This document shows positions 25,245 through 34,235 of a stretch of DNA of 64,000 nt, in pieces. Below the pieces are notes generated by a model. The model was not told where the DNA came from and ran no database searches. It saw only the letters and a list, made by a program, of their open reading frames with translations. The stretch's first letter is position 1. Every line of letters starts with the position of its first letter. The stretch covers positions 49,987 to 113,986 of the forward strand of contig NZ_RRZK01000005.1 in NCBI RefSeq assembly GCF_004348895.1, read 5' to 3'. The position numbers and the translations under genes were made by a program. Source of the stretch: Pseudomonas vancouverensis. Lineage in GTDB: Bacteria; Pseudomonadota; Gammaproteobacteria; Pseudomonadales; Pseudomonadaceae.

Positions 25245-26201
25245 CTACTGGGTGACCAGCTCTACTGGCGTCTCGATCACGCTATTGACGCCGCTATCGA
25301 CCTTCTCGCCCTTGAGAATCTTCAAGGCGGTCTCGATGCCGAACACCGCCTGTTTGGCCGCGAACTGGTCTGCCGTGGCCAACACACGACCGTCCTTGAG
25401 CATCGGCTTGATCGCGTTGATGTTGTCGTAACCCACTACTTGAACCTTGCCAGCCTTGCCCGCGGCCCGAACTGCCGAGACCGCGCCGACCGCCATGCTG
25501 TCGTTGCCAGCCAACAAGGCTTTGGTTTGCGGGTACTCGCTGAGAATCGATGCGGCGACCTTATTGCCTTTGTCGATCTCCCAGTCTCCGGATTGCAGGG
25601 ACACCACCTTGATCTGCGCGGCCTCCATCGCATCCTTGAAACCGGCCGTGCGCTGCTGGGCATTGGTGGTGGTGGACACGCCCTCGATGATGCCGACTTC
25701 GTCACCGGCCTTGAGCTGCTTGGCCAGATAATCACCGACCAGGCGCGCACCCTTGCGGTTGTCCGGGCCTACGAAGGGGACGCTGATGTTCTTGCTTTTG
25801 ACCACAGCCGGGTCCAGCTGATTATCGATGTTGATCACGGTAATACCGGCATCGATGGCCTTCTTGATGACCGGCACCATGGCTTTGGAGTCCGCCGGCG
25901 CAATGACCAGCGCATTGACCTTGGCGAGGATCATCTGCTCGACGATGCGTGTCTGGCCGGCGGTGTCGGTTTCGTCCTTGATGCCGTTGGAGATCAAGTC
26001 GAAATCGCCGGCATGCTCTTTCTGGTAAGCCTTGGCACCGTCTTCCATGGTCAGGAAGAATTCGTTGGCCAGGGATTTCATAACCAGGGCAACTTTGGGT
26101 TTTTCCGGGGTGTCGGCGAAGGCCGAGGAGACAGGCAGCGCGGCGGATGCAGCAGCGAGCATAGCGACAGCAAGAAGGCGTCCAGCGAATGGCAGCTTCA
26201 T
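25245..26201 (-). CDS. rbsB: Ribose-binding periplasmic protein
   Basis: This 318-residue solute-binding protein has a signal peptide (cleaved after SAFA, near residue 29) and the type I periplasmic-binding fold. Sugar-contacting segments 'ANEFFLTMEDGAKAYQ', 'NIDNQLDP' and 'GNDSMAVGAV' are visible. It is the first gene of the ribose operon, preceded by a probable RbsR operator. Confidence 0.97.
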   Translation of the reverse strand: MKLPFAGRLLAVAMLAAASAALPVSSAFADTPEKPKVALVMKSLANEFFLTMEDGAKAYQKEHAGDFDLISNGIKDETDTAGQTRIVEQMILAKVNALVIAPADSKAMVPVIKKAIDAGITVINIDNQLDPAVVKSKNISVPFVGPDNRKGARLVGDYLAKQLKAGDEVGIIEGVSTTTNAQQRTAGFKDAMEAAQIKVVSLQSGDWEIDKGNKVAASILSEYPQTKALLAGNDSMAVGAVSAVRAAGKAGKVQVVGYDNINAIKPMLKDGRVLATADQFAAKQAVFGIETALKILKGEKVDSGVNSVIETPVELVTQ

Positions 26202-26293
26202 GGGTTTACTCCGATCTTATGATTATTGTGAGTAACGCTTGCGCTGACGTAAGCTTCACGAACCATTCGATGGATAAACCTTCGATCGGGCCG

Positions 26294-26307
26294 CGCAAAC
26301 GTTTGCG
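26294..26307 (-). promoter_or_regulatory. Probable RbsR operator
   Basis: A perfect 14-base palindrome with a central CG (CGCAAACGTTTGCG), typical of LacI-family operators, lies 92 bases upstream of the rbsB start codon. The assignment to RbsR follows from its position before the operon that encodes this repressor. Confidence 0.75.
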
Positions 26308-26393
26308 AGAAGCAAACTATGCGAACCCTGCCGCTATTTGTCAACGTCCTGAAAAGCGCTTTCAGGGACGTTTAGCGATAAACGCCCTGGCAC

Positions 26394-26846
26394 TTATGCC
26401 GTGGTGTTGACCATCGACCCGGTGCTGGCGCCATTCGCCATCTCTTTGATCAAGCTCGCACTTGTCTCCAGGATCGCACCGTTGGTATCGGCAATCTGCC
26501 CCTGAATGGCCGACACGGCGCTGATCTTCGCCTCCGGTGTCGGATAAGACGCAGCCTGGGCCGCTGCCAGCTGTTGCTCCTGCTCGCGCAACTGCTGTTG
26601 CAGTTCTTTCAGGCGCTTGAGCAACACCTTCACGGTGATGCTGGTGTTGTCGGCAGCTTTCGGCTGGGCCGCTGGCTCCTCCAGCCCGAGCGCCCCGGTC
26701 CTGACTTGCTTGCTGTCATCTGGCTGCGCACCCAAGGCCTGCGCGGCAGAGTCCGCGCTCGCATCGCTCAACGCATGGATCGTGGCGGCCGACTTACCAC
26801 CGATGGTGATGCCCGCAGCATTAGGAAAACCAACCGATAACGACAT
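26394..26846 (-). CDS. Coiled-coil protein of unknown function, 150 aa
   Basis: ATG 26846 has AGGAG five bases upstream and starts MSLSVGFPNAAGITIGGKSA. Residues about 80-110 (VLLKRLKELQQQLREQEQQL) form a clear coiled coil. The C-terminus is rich in Ala, Ser and Thr. No signal peptide and no known domain are visible. Some Pseudomonas species carry similar small proteins of unknown role. It is divergent from the asparaginase gene. Confidence 0.75.
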   Translation of the reverse strand: MSLSVGFPNAAGITIGGKSAATIHALSDASADSAAQALGAQPDDSKQVRTGALGLEEPAAQPKAADNTSITVKVLLKRLKELQQQLREQEQQLAAAQAASYPTPEAKISAVSAIQGQIADTNGAILETSASLIKEMANGASTGSMVNTTA

Positions 26847-26960
26847 GTGAACTCCTGAGAAAAACATCCTTTCAAGGAACATCGACCTGCGCAGCGGTTT
26901 CTTTAGCTTCTGCCCGGGATTTAGCGAAACACCCATCATTAAACAAATGTTGAAAAACCT

Positions 26961-26974
26961 TTCGGCGAACCGAA
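26961..26974 (+). promoter_or_regulatory. AauR-like box upstream of asparaginase gene
   Basis: TTCGG-CGAA-CCGAA matches exactly the TTCGG-N4-CCGAA element described for the acidic-amino-acid response regulator AauR in Pseudomonas. It is about 130 bases upstream of the sigma54-like promoter, a normal enhancer distance. Confidence 0.7.
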
Positions 26975-26991
26975 CGCAAACGCCCAACCTG

Positions 26992-27005
26992 TTCGGCAAT
27001 CCGGA
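26992..27005 (+). promoter_or_regulatory. Second AauR-like box (one mismatch)
   Basis: TTCGG-CAAT-CCGGA differs from the consensus at one position. It lies 31 bases after the first box, about three helical turns. Confidence 0.6.
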
Positions 27006-27090
27006 CAACCTTTCGAAATCCCCTCAATTCAATCTAAGAAATAACCTTAAAAATCATCAAGTTAAACATTTGTTGAGTCTCGCTCAACAC

Positions 27091-27106
27091 TGGTACACAT
27101 CCTGCT
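27091..27106 (+). promoter_or_regulatory. Sigma54-like promoter of asparaginase gene
   Basis: TGGTAC-N5-CTGCT keeps the essential GG and GC dinucleotides with the required 12-base spacing. The start codon of the asparaginase gene is about 90 bases downstream. Confidence 0.65.
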
Positions 27107-27184
27107 CTTCTCAAGCACCCCAAGCGTTCAGATCCGCCTGGGGCGCATCTAGATGAACCTGCATCAGCACCGTCTCACTACTAG

Positions 27185-28285
<1,101 letters not shown>

Positions 28286-28423
28286 TTGATCCTCGCCCGA
28301 CCGACTCTCGGTCGGGCACCGCTCCCCGTCTTGACTGGAAAAGGTTTACCTCCAATCGAGTCAACCCTTGTCAGCGGATTTTCCTTAGCTTTAAGCAGTT
28401 GCGAAAACACCTACAGTTAAATA

Positions 28424-28439
28424 CTGTATGCACGTACAG
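28424..28439 (+). promoter_or_regulatory. LexA box (SOS operator)
   Basis: CTGT-N8-ACAG (N8 = ATGCACGT) is a perfect match to the gammaproteobacterial LexA consensus. It lies 18 bases before the DUF1654 start codon, so LexA would block the promoter or early transcription of the DUF1654-endA pair. Confidence 0.85.
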
Positions 28440-28457
28440 CTAAATAAGGATAATCCG

Positions 28458-28697
28458 ATGGACACTTCTTCCGCTTCACTCGACACCTACGTCCGTATGG
28501 GCTTGCGGGTGCAGAAAATCATCAACTCCCCCACCGCGCAAAAGGCCAAGGCAGCGTTGATTTTTCGCCTTCCCGAAGAGCCCGTAGATGAATGGGAGCG
28601 CCTGCTCGAAGAAATCGGCGAAAACGATAACGTCACGCTCGCCTATCGCGACGACGGTGGTGTGCAGATTTTCTGGGTTGTACCGAAGGAAGACTGA
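28458..28697 (+). CDS. DUF1654-family protein, SOS-controlled
   Basis: This 79-residue protein (TYVRMGLRVQKIINSPTAQK...) contains 'ENDNVTLAYRDDGGVQIFW', the pattern of DUF1654, a family known mainly from Pseudomonas. ATG 28458 has AAGGA seven bases upstream. It is preceded by a LexA box and followed after four bases by endA. The function is unknown; regulation suggests a part in the DNA-damage response. Confidence 0.85.
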   Translation: MDTSSASLDTYVRMGLRVQKIINSPTAQKAKAALIFRLPEEPVDEWERLLEEIGENDNVTLAYRDDGGVQIFWVVPKED

Positions 28698-28701
28698 GTC
28701 A

Positions 28702-29394
28702 ATGAGTGTTCGTTGTTGTTTCGCCTGGCTGCTGCTGTTTTGCGTCACCACTGCTCAGGCAGAGGCCCCACGCACATTCAGTGAAGCCAAGAAAATCGCC
28801 TGGAAATTGTATGCCCCACAGTCCACCGAGTTCTATTGCGGCTGCAAATACACCGGCAACAAAGTGGACCTCGCGGCTTGTGGTTATGTGCCGCGTAAGA
28901 ATGCCAAGCGCGCTTCGCGAATCGAGTGGGAGCACATTGTTCCAGCCTGGCAAATCGGTCATCAACGCAAGTGCTGGCAAAACGGTGGGCGCAAGAACTG
29001 CACACGCAACGATGCCACCTATCAGAAGGCCGAAGCCGACCTGCACAACCTGGTGCCCAGTATTGGCGAGGTCAATGGTGATCGGAGCAATTTCAGTTTT
29101 GGCTGGTTACCCGAGCAACCTGGTCAATACGGCTCGTGCCTGACCCAGATCGATTTCAACGCCAAGAAAGTCATGCCCCGCCCCTCCATTCGCGGAATGA
29201 TCGCGCGGACCTATTTCTACATGAGCAAGCAGTACGGTTTGCGCCTGTCCAAACAGGATCGGCAATTGTACGAGGCCTGGAACAAAACCTACCCGGTTCA
29301 GGCCTGGGAGCGGCAACGCAGTCAGACTGTCGCCTGTGTCATGGGCCGCGCCAACGAGTTCGTCGGCCCGGTAGACATGAAGGCGTGCAGCTGA
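28702..29394 (+). CDS. endA: Endonuclease I (secreted/periplasmic)
   Basis: This 230-residue precursor has a signal peptide (to about residue 19, TTAQA). It is a His-Me-finger nuclease of the EndA family: 'RIEWEHIVPAWQIGHQ' contains the catalytic His, and 'DLHNLVPSIGEVNGDRSNFS' follows. Cys residues form disulphides in the periplasm. It starts four bases behind the DUF1654 gene, so it should share the LexA-controlled promoter. Confidence 0.95.
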   Translation: MSVRCCFAWLLLFCVTTAQAEAPRTFSEAKKIAWKLYAPQSTEFYCGCKYTGNKVDLAACGYVPRKNAKRASRIEWEHIVPAWQIGHQRKCWQNGGRKNCTRNDATYQKAEADLHNLVPSIGEVNGDRSNFSFGWLPEQPGQYGSCLTQIDFNAKKVMPRPSIRGMIARTYFYMSKQYGLRLSKQDRQLYEAWNKTYPVQAWERQRSQTVACVMGRANEFVGPVDMKACS

Positions 29395-29410
29395 AGCCTG
29401 GGCATATAAA

Positions 29411-29441
29411 AAAGGCTTCGGGTTCAGCACCCGAAGCCTTT
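29411..29441 (+). terminator. Bidirectional terminator between endA and SPOR gene
   Basis: A perfect 13-bp stem (arms 29411-29423 and 29429-29441, loop TCAGC). The A-run on the left gives a good T-run for the minus-strand SPOR gene; on the plus strand the T-tract is short. Confidence 0.85.
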
Positions 29442-29458
29442 GACCAACACTCAAACCA

Positions 29459-29824
29459 TTACGGTGCCGATGGCCGCTCAAGCACCAGCAACTCGATGTT
29501 CTGTTTCTTCGCGCGAGTAAGGGCTGCGCGGACCTCATCCTGCTTGGCGTCGGCCTCCGCCTTGGACGCGAACGGCCCCATCAAAATACGCGTCTGGCCA
29601 TTTTGCTTGACGACATCGGGTATGAAGCTGTGCTCGATCATCCAGCCACTCAGGTCGCTGACCGCCTGAGGTGTTTCGCCGCGCACTTCCAGTTCCCACT
29701 GCGGCCCCGTCACAGGTGCGGGTGAGGTCACGACCGCCGGCTGTGGCTTCCTGGCGTCGACGTTTTTGCCTTCACCACATCCCGCCAGCGCTAATATTGC
29801 AATTACCAAGACCATTTTGCGCAC
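29459..29824 (-). CDS. SPOR-domain lipoprotein
   Basis: This 121-residue lipoprotein has a short signal peptide with lipobox LAGC (Cys near residue 16), a Pro-rich linker, then a SPOR-like domain (WELEVRGETPQAVSDLSGWM ... RILMGPFASKAEADAKQDEV). SPOR domains bind denuded peptidoglycan at the septum. GTG 29824 has GAGG seven bases upstream; ATG 29815 is an alternative. Monocistronic. Confidence 0.85.
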   Translation of the reverse strand: MRKMVLVIAILALAGCGEGKNVDARKPQPAVVTSPAPVTGPQWELEVRGETPQAVSDLSGWMIEHSFIPDVVKQNGQTRILMGPFASKAEADAKQDEVRAALTRAKKQNIELLVLERPSAP

Positions 29825-30073
29825 AGCGTTTCCCTCTGAATGCTTAAAGCGGCGATTTTAGCATTCATGAATACTTCACGAGTGCCGCAAAATGGGCTCA
29901 AAACAACGAGAATGATGGTTACGGCCTCTGTATAGTTACGTCTCGGGAATTAATGTCGCTTCTGTGCGTCAGAAAGAGGCACCCAATTTGTCAGACTTAG
30001 CACTAATCTATACATACACCGACCTCTGCACTGTGCGAATCAGGTGCCACACGAAGCAATCAAGGAGAAGACC

Positions 30074-30265
30074 ATGCTGATACTCACCCGCAAAGTCGGT
30101 GAAAGCATAAACATTGGCGATGACATTACGATCACCATCTTGGGCGTAAGCGGCCAGCAAGTCAGAATCGGCATCAACGCTCCGAAAGACGTTGCGGTGC
30201 ACCGCGAAGAAATCTATCAGCGTATTCAGGCTGGTTTGACCGCCCCGGAAAAACCGCAATCCTGA
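30074..30265 (+). CDS. RsmA/CsrA-family RNA-binding regulator
   Basis: This 63-residue CsrA homologue ([20 protein letters not shown], then [19 protein letters not shown] and HREEIYQRI) blocks translation of target mRNAs at GGA motifs. Pseudomonas carries several paralogues (rsmA, rsmE, rsmI), and which one this is cannot be fixed from the window. AAGGAG precedes the ATG. An 8-bp stem with a large loop (30283-30317) lies downstream but lacks a T-run. Confidence 0.95.
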   Translation: MLILTRKVGESINIGDDITITILGVSGQQVRIGINAPKDVAVHREEIYQRIQAGLTAPEKPQS

Positions 30266-30480
30266 ATGCTGTTGCAGTCAGTAGCCAGCCCCGCTCACCC
30301 CGGAACCACGGCTGGCTAAAGATTCAAGCGCACCACCCTTCGCTTGCCCAAGCGTCGCGCACTCGAAAAATCCGCATACCTCAGCACGGCAATGCCGAAC
30401 GTGAGGAGCCCTTTCTGACGGGCGTTCAAACCCTGAATGCCTGAGCGTTTCGGCTTGGCCTCAGGTTATGCAGTAACGAA

Positions 30481-30936
30481 TTATCCAAACGTCACACCGC
30501 GCGCCATGCCGGTAGCCGCCACCATCATCAACAGAACCAGCAACGCCTCGACATGACTGACCCGGGCAAACAGCTTCGCGCGGCCAGTATCGAACGTCAC
30601 TTTACGCCCCAGCGCTACCCGCCATTTGATCAACGTCACCATAGGCGCCATCTCCAACAGCAAGATCAGCACAAAAAGTGCCATCTTCAGATGAAACAGC
30701 GGCTGATGCAGGTAATAGTCACTGCCTTTCTCGAAGCCTGCAAAGGCGCGCAGGCCACCAGTGATCAGCAAAGTGACAGCACAAATGCCCCAGATATTGT
30801 CTGCGACGAGAACACTTCTGACCTCCCCGATGCCATTGGCCAAACGACGGAAAGCCGTGCCCCGGGTCAGCACGGCCCATAGCCCTACGGCAAACGCCAA
30901 AAGATGAATTGCTGCAAGCAACCAGTGAGTCAGCAT
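30481..30936 (-). CDS. DUF2214-like membrane protein
   Basis: This 151-residue inner-membrane protein has four hydrophobic helices (about residues 4-24, 48-66, 83-102 and 127-147). The pattern with His residues in helix one (LTHWLLAAIHLLAFAVGLWA) and 'HLKMALFVLILLLEM' resembles DUF2214. ATG 30936 has AGGAG seven bases upstream. The role is unknown. Confidence 0.75.
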   Translation of the reverse strand: MLTHWLLAAIHLLAFAVGLWAVLTRGTAFRRLANGIGEVRSVLVADNIWGICAVTLLITGGLRAFAGFEKGSDYYLHQPLFHLKMALFVLILLLEMAPMVTLIKWRVALGRKVTFDTGRAKLFARVSHVEALLVLLMMVAATGMARGVTFG

Positions 30937-31078
30937 CAGGAAACTCCTGCCAGGCCAAAGTGAATTCAACCTGACAGTAGTAGCCCATGAAGGGATTGCC
31001 TGCCCAAGCAGACCAGCAACCGTGACCCGCGCTAGCGAATTGAGTACGCGCGGAGGCATTGGCCCCTTGTGCCGCAGC

Positions 31079-31375
31079 TCAGTTCTTCTTCTGGAACAGC
31101 GGGGCTATCGATTCGCGGGGAAAGATCGATTTCAGAATCGCCAAGCCTACGACCAGGATTGCCCCGCCAGCGCCAAGAGCAAGCATTCGCGCGCCGCCCT
31201 CCAACTCCTCTTCAATCCCCGCCACAAGCGCCAGCACACCCAGGCCGAAGATGGAGATGACCAGAAATGCCGCGAGCAGCCAGATGGTGAAGTACAGTGT
31301 TCGCCAGCGCCACTTGGCCACTTTGACAGGCAGCTGAGAGTCAATGTGCAGAGACCGCTTGTTTGGCACTTCCAT
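31079..31375 (-). CDS. Small two-helix membrane protein, 98 aa
   Basis: This protein has a short charged N-terminus, then two hydrophobic segments (TLYFTIWLLAAFLVISIFGL and MLALGAGGAILVVGLAI) and a polar tail ending FQKKN. ATG 31375 is chosen; TTG 31399 is an alternative. The function is not recognised. Confidence 0.65.
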   Translation of the reverse strand: MEVPNKRSLHIDSQLPVKVAKWRWRTLYFTIWLLAAFLVISIFGLGVLALVAGIEEELEGGARMLALGAGGAILVVGLAILKSIFPRESIAPLFQKKN

Positions 31376-31663
31376 GGCCTGGTTGACTCCATTTATCAAT
31401 GAGCTTGAGCGAGTAGCGAGGTCAGTTCACACAGGTAGTCTACGCGATGGCCTTTTGACACATTACAAAAATTTCCGCAAACGACTGTCCACTCGTCGCC
31501 TGCAAGATTAGCGTCTCATTCCCTTAACACCTCTGGCGTAAGGTTTGCAGTGCAGGCAGGCGACGCGCGCGCTGCGACATAATCCTGACGCCCGCGGAAT
31601 TAGCCCATTTAACGTTCGGGGACCACAGCGTCACGCGCGGTCAGTTCACCGGGAGATATCATC

Positions 31664-31870
31664 GTGTCAACGCTCAACGAGATCGCAATGAACCACGCGA
31701 AAATGGCCCTGGAAAAGGCAGCAGAGCTGGCAAAACCAAATCCTCTGAGTCTGCAGATCGTCAGCAGCCTGGAGCTCCCCTCCACCGATGCACGCCAGGA
31801 AGTTGCACTGCACTTCATTGCGAGCGTAGCGGATGCTCATCATGGGTATACGGCGAACTACGGGATTTGA
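31664..31870 (+). CDS. Small hypothetical protein, 68 aa
   Basis: GTG 31664 has GGGAG a few bases upstream. The product (STLNEIAMNHAKMALEKAAE...) is helical, with a C-terminus HHGYTANYGI. The function is unknown. It stands alone in a gene-poor stretch. Confidence 0.5.
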   Translation: MSTLNEIAMNHAKMALEKAAELAKPNPLSLQIVSSLELPSTDARQEVALHFIASVADAHHGYTANYGI

Positions 31871-32042
31871 CCCAGCGGGTGCACGAGAGAACGCGCCAAT
31901 GTCGTGAGAGAAGCCTCTAAAACAACGACTGAAGATGCACAAACCGCTCTAGAACGGAGTTTTGACGCCCGAAATAGATCGTTGGCTAATGGTTTGATCC
32001 GGGCTACCATCAGGATATGGATGACTTTGGATCAGGGAAAGC

Positions 32043-32210
32043 ATGAGCACCACACCCAAACACGGATGGAAATGGGCATACGATAAACTTCGCGGGTTGC
32101 ACTGCTCTCGCGGGACAGCTCTGTTCAGAGCAACGTTGTATTCCCTGCGAGGCGATACGGGATCGTTTTACGTTGATCGCACCTGGGAAAAGATCCGCCT
32201 CCGGCGCTGA
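32043..32210 (+). CDS. Small basic hypothetical protein, 55 aa
   Basis: This frame starts at ATG 32043 with AGGGA eight bases upstream and encodes a basic peptide (MSTTPKHGWKWAYDKLRGLH...) rich in Arg and aromatic residues. Absence of stop codons is not strong evidence at this length. The function is unknown. Confidence 0.4.
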   Translation: MSTTPKHGWKWAYDKLRGLHCSRGTALFRATLYSLRGDTGSFYVDRTWEKIRLRR

Positions 32211-32367
32211 TTGCAGCGCGTTCGTATTGATGCGAATTAATGTGCTTGGCGCCTTCAATTCGCATCCCTCCCCTGCGCAACTTCGCAGACAGTCGCTGAG
32301 CCGCTCGAAGTTGGCACCGGCGAAGTAAATACTGCAACTTACGCAGACCTCAAAACCGCGCGAGCGG

Positions 32368-32520
32368 CTAATCCAGAAACTTCATAAAAGTCAGCTCTGG
32401 ATCACCCGTATCCAGATTCTCTATGACGCCACTGTGTTGACAGCCCAACTGCAGCAACAATCGCTGCATCGACGCATTGATCGAAGTGGAGGTCCTGCCA
32501 GGCGCGAGAATGCTCAAGCA
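32368..32520 (-). pseudogene. Remnant of a GNAT acetyltransferase
   Basis: On the minus strand a 50-codon fragment reads ...STSINASMQRLLLQLGCQHSG, then IENLDTGDPELTFMKFLD and TAG at 32368-32370. This is the usual C-terminal end of GNAT N-acetyltransferases. The same frame is closed by a stop (32521-32523) directly upstream and no N-terminal acetyl-CoA motif follows, so only the tail of a gene remains. Confidence 0.6.
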
Positions 32521-32636
32521 CTAAGAACCGGGGCAAGCATGGCGCGCTGATACCGGGCTCTAAAAATCCAAGACAACAAAAAATGGCCCACCTTTCGGTG
32601 AGCCCTTTCAGACCGCCCAGCAGAGCGGATTTTGTT

Positions 32637-32713
32637 TGGTAGGCGCGATTGGACTCGAACCAACGACCCCCACCATGTCAAGGTGGTGCTCTAACCAACT
32701 GAGCTACGTGCCT
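32637..32713 (-). tRNA. tRNA-Val (anticodon GAC)
   Basis: This is a 77-base cloverleaf with encoded CCA. The anticodon arm is CCACC-TTGACAT-GGTGG (anticodon GAC) and the T arm GTTGG-TTCGAGT-CCAAT. The acceptor stem has one A-C mismatch at the fifth pair, seen in this Pseudomonas tRNA. Confidence 0.95.
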
Positions 32714-32897
32714 GCTGTGAGGCGGCATTCTACGGAATTCCGGAGGGGTGTCAACACCTTTTTTCGCGCTAACCCTATGAATATGCAAAATATTTAATTT
32801 CACCGGTGCAAAGAAGATTTTCCGGGTGGCTGGCGGGGGATTTTCAACTCGGGTACGATCAGCGCACTCGTAAAATATATTAAACAGAGGCAGCAGG

Positions 32898-34181
32898 ATG
32901 GCGAACACCCCCTACCCAGAGTCCTACTACGCCGCATCAGCCAATGCGGTTCCGCCACGCCCGGCGTTGCAGGACGACATCGAGACTGACGTCTGCGTGA
33001 TCGGTGCCGGTTATACGGGGCTGTCCTCTGCCCTGTTCCTGCTGGAAAACGGTTTCAAGGTGACGGTACTTGAAGCGGCGAAGGTGGGTTTCGGTGCATC
33101 CGGACGCAACGGCGGGCAGATCGTCAACAGCTACAGTCGCGATATCGATGTCATCGAGCGCTCGGTCGGCCCTAAACAGGCTCAGCTACTGGGACAGATG
33201 GCGTTCGAGGGTGGCCGGATCATTCGCGAGCGCGTGGCCAAGTACAACATTCAGTGCGACTTGAAGGACGGCGGCGTGTTTGCGGCGATGACTGCCAAGC
33301 AGATGGGTCACCTGGAGTCGCAGAAGCGCCTGTGGGAGCGTTTTGGCCATACCCAGCTTGAGCTGATGGATCAACGCCGCATTCGCGACGTGGTGGCCTG
33401 TGATCAGTATGTCGGCGGGATGCTCGACATGAGTGGCGGGCACATCCACCCGCTCAACCTCGCACTGGGTGAAGCGGCTGCGGTCGAATCCCTGGGCGGT
33501 ACGATCTACGAACAATCACCGGCGGTGCGCATCGAGCGCGGCGCCAATCCGGTGGTGCATACGCCACAGGGCAAGGTCCGGGCGAAGTTCATCATCGTCG
33601 CCGGCAACGCTTACCTCGGCAATCTGGTGCCGGAGCTGGCCGCCAAGTCGATGCCGTGCGGCACACAGGTGATCACCACCGAACCTTTGGGTGAAGAGCT
33701 GGCCAGGAGCCTGCTGCCACAGGACTACTGCGTCGAAGACTGCAATTACCTGCTCGACTACTACCGCCTGACCGGCGACAAGCGCCTGATTTTCGGTGGC
33801 GGCGTGGTGTACGGCGCCCGGGACCCGGCGAACATCGAGGCGATCATCCGGCCGAAGATGCTCAAGGCATTCCCGCAGCTCAAGGACGTGAAGATCGACT
33901 ACGCCTGGACCGGCAATTTCCTGCTGACCCTGTCGCGCCTTCCTCAGGTCGGACGCCTGGGCGACAACATCTACTATTCCCAGGGCTGTAGCGGCCATGG
34001 CGTGACTTACACGCACCTGGCCGGCAAGGTGCTGGCCGAGGCGCTGCGAGGCCAGGCAGAGCGTTTTGATGCCTTCGCCGACTTGCCCCACTATCCATTC
34101 CCGGGCGGCCAGCTGCTGCGCACTCCGTTCGCTGCACTGGGTGCCTGGTATTACGGCCTGCGCGACAAGCTGGGCGTTTAA
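32898..34181 (+). CDS. FAD-dependent oxidoreductase, PuuB-like
   Basis: This 427-residue D-amino-acid-oxidase-fold enzyme has the FAD-binding 'VIGAGYTGLSSALFLLENGF' near residue 34, then 'FGASGRNGGQ', and C-terminal 'YSQGCSGHGVTYTHLAG'. Length and these motifs fit gamma-glutamylputrescine oxidoreductase (PuuB) and relatives that oxidise polyamine or amino-acid amines. No other put/puu gene is adjacent, so the substrate remains uncertain. A terminator follows. Confidence 0.85.
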   Translation: MANTPYPESYYAASANAVPPRPALQDDIETDVCVIGAGYTGLSSALFLLENGFKVTVLEAAKVGFGASGRNGGQIVNSYSRDIDVIERSVGPKQAQLLGQMAFEGGRIIRERVAKYNIQCDLKDGGVFAAMTAKQMGHLESQKRLWERFGHTQLELMDQRRIRDVVACDQYVGGMLDMSGGHIHPLNLALGEAAAVESLGGTIYEQSPAVRIERGANPVVHTPQGKVRAKFIIVAGNAYLGNLVPELAAKSMPCGTQVITTEPLGEELARSLLPQDYCVEDCNYLLDYYRLTGDKRLIFGGGVVYGARDPANIEAIIRPKMLKAFPQLKDVKIDYAWTGNFLLTLSRLPQVGRLGDNIYYSQGCSGHGVTYTHLAGKVLAEALRGQAERFDAFADLPHYPFPGGQLLRTPFAALGAWYYGLRDKLGV

Positions 34182-34193
34182 TCAACAGATGCA

Positions 34194-34224
34194 AAAAGGG
34201 CCGCGATCAGCGGCCCTTTTCTTT
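34194..34224 (+). terminator. Bidirectional terminator after PuuB-like gene
   Basis: An 11-bp stem (AAAAGGGCCGC with GCGGCCCTTTT, loop GATCA) followed by T-rich sequence; the A-run serves the convergent XdhC gene. Confidence 0.92.
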
Positions 34225-34235
34225 TGGCAGAAACT

